7,308 bases of DNA from Streptomyces speibonae (GCA_000715605.1 KL568574.1:110057-117364), one strand, 5' to 3'; counted from the stretch's first letter, positions 1 to 6,226 are shown. Numbers and translations are program-made. The notes: generated by a model not told the origin, from the letters alone.

Positions 1-29
1 GCCCGCTCAGAGATGTGTATAAGAGACAG
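1..29. other. Sequencing-library adapter (Nextera/Tn5 mosaic end) at contig edge
   Basis: Bases 11-29 read AGATGTGTATAAGAGACAG, exactly the 19-base Tn5 mosaic end used in transposase-based libraries. Bases 1-10 (GCCCGCTCAG) match the Nextera read-2 adapter arm (GTGGGCTCGG) only in part: the GCTC core and the final G agree, as expected for low-quality read ends. Genomic sequence therefore starts at about base 30. Reading frames crossing this block make artefact peptides: VSYTHL on the minus strand and MYKRQ on the plus strand. The truncation of the neighbouring methyltransferase gene is thus technical, not biological. Confidence 0.96.
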
Positions 30-584
30 GGCCGGGACGTCCAGCCCCCGCAGCGCCCGCACCAGGGCTTCCGCCTCGTCCGTGTCGGGGACCGTCTCCA
101 GGGCCAGGACGTCGGGCGCGGCGGCGGCCAGGACCTCCATCCGGGGACGGTGGAAGCGTTCGAGCTCGGTGACCGAGAGGCCGTAGCGGCCCCGGTACTC
201 GGAGCCGTCGGCCAGCATCGCGCCGTACGGGCCGACCGAGGCCGCCACCCACAGCGGGCGGGAGGCGCGGGCCCGCCGGGCCGCCTCGCGGGCGCACCGG
301 ACGCTCAGCGCGAGCAGTCCGGCCGCCTCATCCCGGCCGATGCCGCGCCGGGCGAAGCCCTCGAACGTGGCCTGGTAGCTCGCCGTGATCGCCACGTCCG
401 CGCCCGCCTCGAAGTACGCGAGGTGGGCGGCGGTCACCGCCTCGGGGTCCTCGGCGAGCAGCCGCGCGGACCACAGCTCGTCGCTCAGGTCGTGCCCGGC
501 CGCCGCGAGCTGGTTGGACATGCCGCCGTCGAGGACGAGCGTGCCGTCGGCGAGTGCCTCGGTCAGGGCGGCGGTGCTGCTCAT
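30..584 (-). CDS. mmuM: Homocysteine S-methyltransferase, 3' end missing (cut by adapter)
   Basis: This is the N-terminal 185 codons of a cobalamin-independent homocysteine S-methyltransferase, a cytosolic enzyme that makes methionine from homocysteine using S-methylmethionine or S-adenosylmethionine. The family marks are DGGMSNQL at residues 19-26, ITASYQATFEGF at 66-77 and VGPYGAMLADGSEYRGRYG at 117-135, in the order expected for the TIM-barrel fold. Family members are about 300 residues, so roughly 120 are missing. The missing part holds the C-terminal cysteines (GGCC region) that bind zinc. The frame stays open into the adapter at base 29, so the loss is an assembly edge. The ATG at 584-582 has no Shine-Dalgarno sequence but has TAACGT exactly 7 bases upstream, suggesting a leaderless transcript. 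The gene is divergent from the phosphatase gene. The methyl donor cannot be told from the sequence. Confidence 0.9.
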
Positions 585-591
585 ACCGGTG

Positions 592-597
592 ACGTTA
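592..597 (-). promoter_or_regulatory. Putative -10 box for a leaderless mmuM transcript
   Basis: Read on the minus strand, TAACGT ends 7 bases before the mmuM ATG, which puts the expected transcription start at the A of the start codon. A weak -35 candidate, GTGCCG (minus strand, 619-614), lies 16 bases upstream and matches TTGACR at four of six positions. There is no AGGAG-like sequence before the ATG. This is inference from pattern only. Confidence 0.4.
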
Positions 598-639
598 GCC
601 GACCCGTCCGTCGCGGCACGCTCGGCAGGTGCCCGTACC

Positions 640-661
640 TTTCGCGTTCTTTAACATGAAA
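640..661. promoter_or_regulatory. Imperfect 22-bp inverted repeat, possible operator
   Basis: Arms TTTCGCGTT (640-648) and AACATGAAA (653-661) are reverse complements at seven of nine positions and flank a CTTT centre, giving the symmetric pattern TTTC-N2-GTT-N4-AAC-N2-GAAA. The dyad lies in the divergent gap between the methyltransferase and phosphatase genes and is much more AT-rich than its surroundings. It contains TAACAT (652-657), a possible -10 box for the phosphatase gene, although no good -35 is visible. The size and symmetry fit a dimeric repressor site. The protein that would bind is unknown. Confidence 0.35.
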
Positions 662-714
662 TGATCCGATTGATGCGGCGGGTGTGCCATCGGCCAGGGA
701 TGAGAGCGCGGTGA
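661..714 (+). CDS. Possible 17-codon upstream ORF overlapping the phosphatase start
   Basis: An ATG at 661 opens MIRLMRRVCHRPGMRAR and stops at TGA 712-714, overlapping the phosphatase GTG (711) in the 4-base arrangement GTGA. Such overlaps are typical of translationally coupled genes. A second in-frame ATG at 700 would give only four codons before the same stop. Against it, no Shine-Dalgarno sequence precedes 661, and a short open frame can occur by chance. It may be a coupling leader peptide or nothing. Confidence 0.2.
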   Translation: MIRLMRRVCHRPGMRAR

Positions 715-3185
715 CAAGAGAGCAGCACGCGTCCGGGCTGTCCGGCGTCCAGGGGATGGAGCGCGCCGACGGCCTGCCGTTCCACCCGCCCGCTCTGGCC
801 GCCGTCCGCATGGCGGCGGGGATCATGGCGCTGCTGGCCGCGCTCGTGGGCGCGGTCGGCCTGACCGGGTGGATCGCCGGCGTCGATGTGCTGAAGAGCG
901 TGCTGCCCGGTGTCGCGGTGTCCATGAAGGCGAACTCCGCCGTGGCCGTCGTAGCGCTCGGGGTCTCCCTGTTCCTCGTCGCACGCGGCCCGGTCCACGG
1001 GTGGGCGGCCGCGGTGGCCCGCGTGGCGGCGACCCTGGCACTGGTGATCGGGGCGCTCACGCTGGCGCAGCACGTGACCGGGACGCGACTGGGCGTCGAC
1101 GAGCTGCTCTTCCGGGACGACACCGCTGACGTCCAGACGCGTGTGCCCGGATGGATGGCGCCGAACACCGCCGCGGCGATGATGATCGGGGGTGCGGCGG
1201 CCCTCTGCGCGAGTGTGCGCCGCGTCCCCGCGTGGATCAGTCAGTTCCTGGGCCTGGCGGCCGGGGCCCTCGGCCTGCTGCGCCTGTACGGGGCCGCCTA
1301 CGCGGTACCCGAGCTGGAGCGGTTCGGCGCCTACACGGGCATGGCCCTGCACACCGCGCCGGCCCTGATCCTCCTCGGCGCGGCCGCCTTCCTCGCCCGG
1401 CCGGACGAGGGGCTGAGCGGACTCCTCCTGAACACGGGCACGACGGGCGCGCTGGGACGCCGCCTGATCGTCACCGCCGTGATCGTGCCGCCCCTGCTGG
1501 GCTGGGGCATCCTGGCCGGTGAGGACGCGGGTCTGTTCGGGCTGCGGCTGGCCACCGCCCTGCTGGTGTGGGCCAACGTGGCCGTGTTCACCGCGGTGAT
1601 CTTCGCGGCCCTGGTCGTGGGCCGCCGTGTCGAGGTGTCCCACGGCCGTCTCGAATGGCAGGTGCGCCAGAACGAACTGCTGCGGGACTTCATGGACAAC
1701 ACCCCCGCGACGGTGTTCATCAAGGACCTCGAGGGCCGCTTCCTCGCGGTCAACACGATGTTCGAGGAGAGCCTGGGGCTGCCCCGCGACCGGGTGCTGG
1801 GCCGTCGCGACGTGGACGTCATGCCGGCCGGACTCGCCCGTCACGCGCGGGACGCCGACCTCGCGATGCTGGCCCGGGGCAGGCCCGTGCAGCAGGAGGA
1901 ACGACTCACCCTGCCCGACGGTACCCGGGAGTTCCTGACCACCCTGTTCCCGCTCAACGACGCGTCCGGTGCCCCCTACGCCGTGTGCGGCGTGGTCACC
2001 GACATCACCGACCGGGTCGCCGCCCAGCGTGAGGTGGAGCGGGCGCAGCGGCGGTTCCGCGCGCTGCTGGAGTCCGCACCGGACGCCACGCTCATCACGG
2101 ACGGCAGCGGCACCGTCGTCATGGCCAACGCGGAGGTGGAGCGCGTGTTCGGCCGGCTGCCGGGCGACCTCGTCGGCACCCGGGTCGCCGACCTCGCACC
2201 CGCCGCGAACCGCCGGCGGCAGGGCCTCCTCCTCGACGCCTACCTGCGACGGCACGACCCGCAGCCCGTGGTCGTGGACCGGGACCTCTACGGGATGCGG
2301 GGCGACGGCTCCGCCTTCCCCGTCGAGGTCAGCATCAGCAGCCTCCAGGCGGGACGGGAGACCCGCGCCGTGCTGTTCGTGCGGGACATCACCGAACGCC
2401 GGAGGGCGGAGGCCGAGCGCGCCGAACGCTACGAACAGCAGCGGCGCATCGCCTACACCCTTCAGCACAGCCTCATGGGGGAGCCGCCCACCCTCGCCCA
2501 CCTGCCCAGCGCGTACCGGTATCTGGCCTCGATCAAGGACCCGGGCGTCGGCGGCGACTGGTTCGACGTCATTCCCCTCGGCGGCCGCCGCACCGGCGTC
2601 ATCATCGGGGACGTGATGGGCCGGGGACTGGAGGCGGCGGCCGTCATGGGGCAGCTGCGCGCCGCCTCCCACGCGCTGGCCCGTACCGGGGTCACGCCCA
2701 GCCGGCTGATGACCTCGCTGGACATGTTCGTCGGCGACCTGGCCGGCCAGCTCGTCACCTGTCTCTACCTGATCCTGGACCAGGACACCTACGAGGTCAC
2801 CGTCTGCTCGGCGGGTCACCCGCCCCTCATCGTGCTGCCTCCCGGCGGGCCCCCGGCCCGGCTGCGGGTGCCGGTCGGCGTGCCCCTCGGGGTCAACGAC
2901 CCGGGCGGCGCCGGGCTGCCGTTCGAGGAGGTGACCCGGCCGGTGACGGCGGGCAGCGTCCTCGTGCTGTACACCGACGGGCTGGTCGAAGAGCCCGGCA
3001 CCGACATCGAGGCGCGGATCGATGTCCTGGCCCGCACCGCCGGCGTCGAGCTGGCGGGCGCCTGCGCCGACCCGGAGCTCCTCGACCGGGGGGCGGACCG
3101 GCTGATCAGCACCCTCATCCCGGCCCCGGCCGAGCACGACGACGACGTGACCCTGCTGCTGATCGGCGTGCCCGGCCCGGTGTGA
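711..3185 (+). CDS. Membrane-bound PAS-PAS-PP2C (SpoIIE/RsbU-like) serine/threonine phosphatase
   Basis: This 824-residue protein begins with about eight hydrophobic segments (roughly residues 25-310), followed by two PAS domains (about 325-434, ending in VVTDITDR, and 448-565, ending in VRDITERR), a short linker with TLQHSLMGEPP, and a PP2C-type SpoIIE domain (about 577-820). The metal-binding residues are present: D616 and D619 in GGDWFDV, D634 in GDVMGRG, D756 in YTDGLVE and D810-812 in DDDVT; the AGHPP motif is also intact. The family dephosphorylates anti-anti-sigma factors in partner-switching pathways, so a role in sensing a membrane or PAS signal and releasing a sigma factor is inferred. 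No kinase or output DNA-binding domain is present. GTG 711 is preferred because AGGGA lies at 696-700; GTG 684 has no ribosome site. No anti-sigma or STAS partner is adjacent, so the target is unknown. Confidence 0.88.
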   Translation: MTREQHASGLSGVQGMERADGLPFHPPALAAVRMAAGIMALLAALVGAVGLTGWIAGVDVLKSVLPGVAVSMKANSAVAVVALGVSLFLVARGPVHGWAAAVARVAATLALVIGALTLAQHVTGTRLGVDELLFRDDTADVQTRVPGWMAPNTAAAMMIGGAAALCASVRRVPAWISQFLGLAAGALGLLRLYGAAYAVPELERFGAYTGMALHTAPALILLGAAAFLARPDEGLSGLLLNTGTTGALGRRLIVTAVIVPPLLGWGILAGEDAGLFGLRLATALLVWANVAVFTAVIFAALVVGRRVEVSHGRLEWQVRQNELLRDFMDNTPATVFIKDLEGRFLAVNTMFEESLGLPRDRVLGRRDVDVMPAGLARHARDADLAMLARGRPVQQEERLTLPDGTREFLTTLFPLNDASGAPYAVCGVVTDITDRVAAQREVERAQRRFRALLESAPDATLITDGSGTVVMANAEVERVFGRLPGDLVGTRVADLAPAANRRRQGLLLDAYLRRHDPQPVVVDRDLYGMRGDGSAFPVEVSISSLQAGRETRAVLFVRDITERRRAEAERAERYEQQRRIAYTLQHSLMGEPPTLAHLPSAYRYLASIKDPGVGGDWFDVIPLGGRRTGVIIGDVMGRGLEAAAVMGQLRAASHALARTGVTPSRLMTSLDMFVGDLAGQLVTCLYLILDQDTYEVTVCSAGHPPLIVLPPGGPPARLRVPVGVPLGVNDPGGAGLPFEEVTRPVTAGSVLVLYTDGLVEEPGTDIEARIDVLARTAGVELAGACADPELLDRGADRLISTLIPAPAEHDDDVTLLLIGVPGPV

Positions 3186-3227
3186 GGGCCGCGTCCCGCA
3201 CCGCCCAGTGGGTACGCGGTGGAGCGT

Positions 3228-3270
3228 GGTCCGCGACGGGACCGACCGGAACGACGGGCCCCGAGGGGCC
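3228..3270 (+). other. Two small hairpins in the gap upstream of the amidotransferase
   Basis: GGTCC (3228-3232) can pair with GGACC (3239-3243) around a 6-base loop, and GGCCC (3257-3261) with GGGCC (3266-3270) around CGAG. They lie between the phosphatase stop (3183-3185) and the amidotransferase ribosome-binding site, which directly follows the second hairpin. No T-run follows, so they are poor intrinsic terminators. Five-base GC stems are common by chance in such DNA. Confidence 0.2.
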
Positions 3271-3271
3271 G

Positions 3272-3277
3272 GGAAGG
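3272..3277 (+). promoter_or_regulatory. Ribosome-binding site deciding the amidotransferase start
   Basis: GGAAGG lies 8 bases before ATG 3286. It supports that ATG over the in-frame GTG at 3208, which would bury the catalytic cysteine. This is one of the few clear Shine-Dalgarno sites in the window. Confidence 0.65.
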
Positions 3278-3285
3278 CGGTTCAC

Positions 3286-4113
3286 ATGTGCCGTTGGCTG
3301 GCCTACTCAGGTACGCCGATCCTGCTCGACAGCATCCTCTACAAGCCGGTCCACTCCCTGATCGACCAGAGCCTGCACGCCAAGATGGGCGTCGAGACCA
3401 CCAACGGTGACGGCTTCGGCGTGGGCTGGTACGCGCCGGACAAGGAGAGCCCCGCGGTGGTGCGGGACATCGGGCCGGCGTGGAGCGACCGGAACCTGCG
3501 GGAGATCGCCGGGCACGTCGTCTCCCCGCTCTTCTTCGGCCACATCAGGGCCTCCACCGGCACGGCGGTGCAGCAGACCAACTGCCACCCCTTCCGGTAC
3601 GGCCGCTGGATGTGGATGCACAACGGGGCGATCGACGAGTTCCACCGGCTCCGGCGCGACCTGGCGCTGGCCGTCGAGCCGCGCCTGTTCCCGTACGTCG
3701 AGGGGTCCACGGACTCGGAGATGATGTTCTACCTGGCGCTGTCGCTCGGCCTGGAGGAGGATCCGCCCGGTGCCGTGGCGCGCATGACCGGACTGGTGGA
3801 ACACGTCGGCCACGAGCACGGCGTGGAGCATCCGATGCAAATGTCGGTCGCGGTGACTGACGGCGAGCGTCTCTGGGCGTTCCGCTACTCCACGGAGAAG
3901 AAGTCCCGCTCGCTGTTCTACAGCACCCGCGTGGACACGCTGCGCTCCCTCCATCCGGACCTGGCCTTCCTCCAGGAGGTCTCCGACGACGCCCGCCTGA
4001 TCGTCTCCGAGCCTCTGGGCGACCTCCCCGGCGTCTGGAACGCCGTCCCCGAGGGCACGTACGGAGTGGTGCAGCCCGAGGGCGACGAGATGCACTCCTT
4101 CGCGCCCGCGTAG
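3286..4113 (+). CDS. Class II glutamine amidotransferase (YafJ-like)
   Basis: This 275-residue protein of the Ntn-hydrolase glutamine amidotransferase class II fold starts MCRWLAYSG, so removal of Met exposes Cys2 as the N-terminal nucleophile that hydrolyses glutamine to glutamate and ammonia. Other family marks are TNGDGFGVGWY (39-49), FGHIRAST (84-91) with the glutamine-binding Arg88, the HNG triad (112-114) forming the oxyanion hole, and STDSEMMF (141-148). It consists of this domain alone, without a synthetase or isomerase partner domain, as in YafJ (about 255 residues). EgtC of ergothioneine synthesis has the same fold, but no other egt gene is adjacent. The acceptor of the ammonia is unknown. 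The start at 3286 is fixed by the need for Cys at position 2 and by GGAAGG at 3272-3277. It lies 100 bases after the phosphatase stop, so cotranscription is possible but not shown. Confidence 0.9.
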   Translation: MCRWLAYSGTPILLDSILYKPVHSLIDQSLHAKMGVETTNGDGFGVGWYAPDKESPAVVRDIGPAWSDRNLREIAGHVVSPLFFGHIRASTGTAVQQTNCHPFRYGRWMWMHNGAIDEFHRLRRDLALAVEPRLFPYVEGSTDSEMMFYLALSLGLEEDPPGAVARMTGLVEHVGHEHGVEHPMQMSVAVTDGERLWAFRYSTEKKSRSLFYSTRVDTLRSLHPDLAFLQEVSDDARLIVSEPLGDLPGVWNAVPEGTYGVVQPEGDEMHSFAPA

Positions 4114-4188
4114 CCACCCTCGCCGACGCCGGTGTGCCGACCGCCCGCCGACGGCCAACGACGTATCGGACCAACGGAATTGGCTGGC

Positions 4189-4194
4189 TATCAT
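4189..4194 (+). promoter_or_regulatory. Putative -10 box for a leaderless effector transcript
   Basis: TATCAT ends 5 bases before ATG 4200. A weak -35 candidate, CGGACC (4167-4172), lies 16 bases upstream and matches TTGACC at four of six positions. No Shine-Dalgarno sequence is visible in the 15 bases before the ATG. A transcript starting at or within a base or two of the start codon would explain this. Confidence 0.35.
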
Positions 4195-4199
4195 GTGGC

Positions 4200-5375
4200 A
4201 TGCGTGCACAGGATGACACTGCCAGAGATTCCGCCGGGGTGCGTGGGAGGACGACCCACCGGGTACCCCGGAAGGAGCGGGGCACAAGCACGGCTCAGGT
4301 CGTCGCGGCGCTCCAGAACGACGTCGGCAACGCGGCCGTCGTGCAGCATCTGCGAAGGAGCGGCACCCCCAGGACGCAGGTGCCTCACTCTCCCGTGGTC
4401 CAACGCGTCACGCAGAAGTCCGTCTCCACCCCGGTCGCCCAGCGCCTCTTGCTCGCGCGCTCGATCATCAGGCAGGTGAAGGATGTCGTGCCGGACGCGG
4501 GAAACCAGGCGGACGCCCTGACGAGGACGCTGCTCAATTCGAGGATGCGCTACCTGGTCATGTCCAGGCCGGAGTTCTGGAACGGCGTTCCTCCAGGGGC
4601 TGATCCTGCCGACCTGACCATGGCGAAGGGATACCACGTACAGGGGGGAAACTGCTCCGAGCAGGCAGTGATGGCATTTTCGCTGCTTCGCTCGAGTTCC
4701 TTCGACGAGCGCATCAGGATGGTGAACGTCCAGGGCGTTGATCACGCGTTTGTCCTCATCGGAGACGATCACGAACCACAGTCGGACTGGGTAGTGGCGG
4801 ATCCCTGGCCCACGAGGGCCCAAGCCTGCCTGTGGGAGGACCATTACTTCAACGCCGCCTTCGACGAGCTTCAGATCTCCGGCGACTTCATCACAAACGG
4901 CCAAGGCAGTGCCGGTGCGCTCACTGAACAGATCGGGCTCAACATGGCCGGGAGGTTCGTCGCACAGTGGAGCCTGAACTCCTTCAGGCGCATGACGGGC
5001 CCACAACTCGCGGCCATGCTCGAGCGCAACGGAATCGACATCGACCCCCGACAGTACACCGTGGAGGAAATCATCGACGGTGTGAAGCTGTTCAACAGGG
5101 AGCCACTGGAAACCATCATCGAACACACCCACGCGACGGGGGATTATGAGGAACTGTCCCTCTGGTGCCTGGGTGAGGTCGAACCGTACATCCTCAGCTC
5201 TCTCGCGCTCAGCATTCAGCCATGGAGGCCGTCGGGACAGCTGGTGGCCGACGGGATCCAGGCGGAGAGGGACAACGAGCCGGAACACGAGGTCTGGAAC
5301 CAGGAAAGGTCCACCAGCGACCCCGAAGGCGCGAGGTACTACCACGGGACGGGACGCGAGCGGCAACGGGTCTGA
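4200..5375 (+). CDS. Putative eCIS-associated effector with Cys-His-Asp (papain/deamidase-like) domain
   Basis: This 391-residue protein matches no named family I know. Residues 1-85 are basic and low in complexity, with ALQNDVGNAAVVQHL (37-51) followed by VVQR (66-69) and VAQR (79-82). That LQxxxGNxAV plus VQR pattern is typical of N-termini in actinobacterial DUF4157 and eCIS-associated proteins. The DUF4157 HExxH motif itself is absent. Residues about 145-205 hold a likely catalytic triad: C152 in GGNCSEQA, H182 in VDHAFVLIGD and D201 in VVADPWP. The order and spacing (30 and 19 residues) suit papain-like proteases or glutamine deamidases among bacterial toxins. Residues 220-391 look helical and are unrecognised. 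There is no signal peptide or TM segment, as expected for injection-system cargo. ATG 4200 is chosen because family proteins start shortly before the LQ motif; GTG 4134 would add an arginine-rich tail. GC is lower than in its neighbours. The eCIS role is inference; the triad is seen. Confidence 0.6.
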   Translation: MRAQDDTARDSAGVRGRTTHRVPRKERGTSTAQVVAALQNDVGNAAVVQHLRRSGTPRTQVPHSPVVQRVTQKSVSTPVAQRLLLARSIIRQVKDVVPDAGNQADALTRTLLNSRMRYLVMSRPEFWNGVPPGADPADLTMAKGYHVQGGNCSEQAVMAFSLLRSSSFDERIRMVNVQGVDHAFVLIGDDHEPQSDWVVADPWPTRAQACLWEDHYFNAAFDELQISGDFITNGQGSAGALTEQIGLNMAGRFVAQWSLNSFRRMTGPQLAAMLERNGIDIDPRQYTVEEIIDGVKLFNREPLETIIEHTHATGDYEELSLWCLGEVEPYILSSLALSIQPWRPSGQLVADGIQAERDNEPEHEVWNQERSTSDPEGARYYHGTGRERQRV

Positions 5376-5398
5376 GACGGAAGAGGCACGCGTGGACA

Positions 5399-5423
5399 CT
5401 TCGGCCGGGACCGAAGGGTTCGG
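5399..5423 (+). other. Overlapping alternative hairpins (CTTCGG / CCGAAG / TTCGG)
   Basis: CTTCGG (5399-5404) pairs with CCGAAG (5411-5416) around a 6-base loop. The central CCGAA (5411-5415) can instead pair with TTCGG (5419-5423) around GGG. The block begins 23 bases after the effector stop codon and ends just before the -10 box of the next gene. It may be a weak 3' structure of the effector transcript, or a DNA-level operator over the -35 region of the next gene. No T-run follows, so a standard intrinsic terminator is unlikely. Confidence 0.35.
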
Positions 5424-5427
5424 CGTC

Positions 5428-5433
5428 TAGCGT
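5428..5433 (+). promoter_or_regulatory. Putative -10 box for a leaderless PEP-mutase-family transcript
   Basis: TAGCGT ends 6 bases before ATG 5440 and fits the actinobacterial TANNNT -10 pattern. The expected transcription start falls on or next to the A of the ATG, and there is no Shine-Dalgarno sequence. The best -35 candidate, GGGACC (5407-5412), has only a 15-base spacer, so the -35 is uncertain. Confidence 0.45.
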
Positions 5434-5439
5434 TCACGC

Positions 5440-6198
5440 ATGACCGCCTTCGCCGACCTCCACCACGCGGACGCGCCCCTGCTGCTCCCCAACGCCTGGG
5501 ACCACGCCTCCGCGCTCCTCCTGGCCGCGCACGGTTTCCGGGCCGTCGGGACCACGAGTCTCGGGGTCGCCGCGGCGGCCGGGCTGCCCGACGGGGCGGC
5601 GGCCACCCGGGAGGAGACGCTGCGGCTCACGCGTGCCCTCGGGTCCGGGTCCTTCCTGCTCTCCGTGGACGCGGAGGGCGGGTTCAGCGACGACCCGGAC
5701 GAAGTGGCCGCGTTCGCACGGGAGTTGTCCGACCTGGGTGCCGTCGGCATCAACCTGGAGGACGGGCTCGGGTCCGCCGACCGGCATGCCGCGAAGATCG
5801 CCGCCGTCCGCGCGGCGGCTCCCGGGCTCTTCGTCAACGCCCGCACCGACACCCACTGGCTCGGCGACGGCGACCCGGCGGACACCCTCGCCCGGGCCGT
5901 GGCCTACCGGGACGCGGGCGCCCACGGCGTCTTCGTCCCCGGTCTCACCGATCCCGGGCGGATCGCCGAGGTGGTGCGCGCGCTGGACGGCGTTCCCCTC
6001 AACATCCTCCACTCGCCCGCCGGGCCGTCCGTCGCCCATCTCGCCGACCTCGGCGTGCGCCGCGTCAGCTTAGGCTCGCTGCTGTACCGCCGGGCCTTGG
6101 GCGCGGCGTTGGACGCGGCGGCCGCGATCCGGGCGGGCGGAACCGTCCCGGAGGGGACGACACCGTCGTACGGGGAGGTCGGGATGCTCACCCGGTAG
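5440..6198 (+). CDS. Isocitrate lyase/PEP mutase superfamily protein
   Basis: This 252-residue cytosolic TIM-barrel enzyme belongs to the isocitrate lyase/phosphoenolpyruvate mutase superfamily, whose members form or break C-C or P-C bonds next to a carboxylate with Mg2+. Visible marks are the N-terminal PNAWDHASALLL (residues 17-28), the GTTSLG strand, D77 and E79 in SVDAEGG (metal-ligand region), E107 and D108 in NLEDG, R135 and D137 in NARTDT, and the late VPGLTD and VSLGSLLYR segments. The KKCGH cysteine motif of true isocitrate lyases is absent, so glyoxylate-shunt activity is unlikely. The substrate is unknown; oxaloacetate hydrolase, methylisocitrate-lyase-like or mutase activity are all possible. 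Leu211 is encoded by TTA (6070-6072), the only in-frame TTA I found in the window. TTA is rare in Streptomyces and read by the developmentally controlled bldA tRNA. ATG 5440 has no Shine-Dalgarno sequence but has TAGCGT upstream. Confidence 0.85.
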   Translation: MTAFADLHHADAPLLLPNAWDHASALLLAAHGFRAVGTTSLGVAAAAGLPDGAAATREETLRLTRALGSGSFLLSVDAEGGFSDDPDEVAAFARELSDLGAVGINLEDGLGSADRHAAKIAAVRAAAPGLFVNARTDTHWLGDGDPADTLARAVAYRDAGAHGVFVPGLTDPGRIAEVVRALDGVPLNILHSPAGPSVAHLADLGVRRVSLGSLLYRRALGAALDAAAAIRAGGTVPEGTTPSYGEVGMLTR

Positions 6199-6226
6199 GC
6201 CGGCCCCAGTCATTATCCGCCCGGCC

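Noticed and set aside
7..297. Minus-strand open frame ending in PVSYTHL
   Set aside because: It lies in the wrong frame of the methyltransferase gene, and its last residues are encoded by adapter.
15..659. Plus-strand open frame beginning MYKRQ
   Set aside because: It starts inside the adapter and runs antisense to the well-supported methyltransferase gene. Its content is a GC-rich shadow with no recognisable domain.
651..3137. 828-codon open frame antisense to the phosphatase gene
   Set aside because: Its composition is repetitive Gly/Arg/His/Gln/Val with no domains. Long antisense frames are normal in DNA with strong GC bias at third positions, and the plus strand encodes intact PAS and PP2C motifs.
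3208..3285. GTG 3208 as the amidotransferase start
   Set aside because: It would add 26 residues before Cys2, which must be N-terminal after Met removal. A good ribosome site precedes ATG 3286.
4134..4199. GTG 4134 as the effector start
   Set aside because: The extra 22 residues are arginine-rich and unlike related N-termini, and they lie upstream of the putative promoter. ATG 4200 is favoured, though not proven.
3307..4287. 326-codon minus-strand open frame antisense to the amidotransferase
   Set aside because: It is a shadow of a gene with clear class II amidotransferase motifs.
711..5375. A single operon or defence system spanning phosphatase, amidotransferase and effector
   Set aside because: Gaps are about 86-100 bases, the effector has its own putative promoter and different base composition, and no phage-defence domains are present. 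The neighbours appear unrelated.
4191..5399. 402-codon minus-strand open frame antisense to the effector gene
   Set aside because: I considered it because the effector has no named family. The plus frame has a coherent N-terminal motif and catalytic-triad pattern, while the minus frame shows no motif, so the plus strand is preferred.
6196..6226. GGCCGG/CCGGCC stem after the PEP-mutase-family gene as a terminator
   Set aside because: It is a six-base stem with a 17-base loop, no T-run and palindromic GC content. It is too weak to call.
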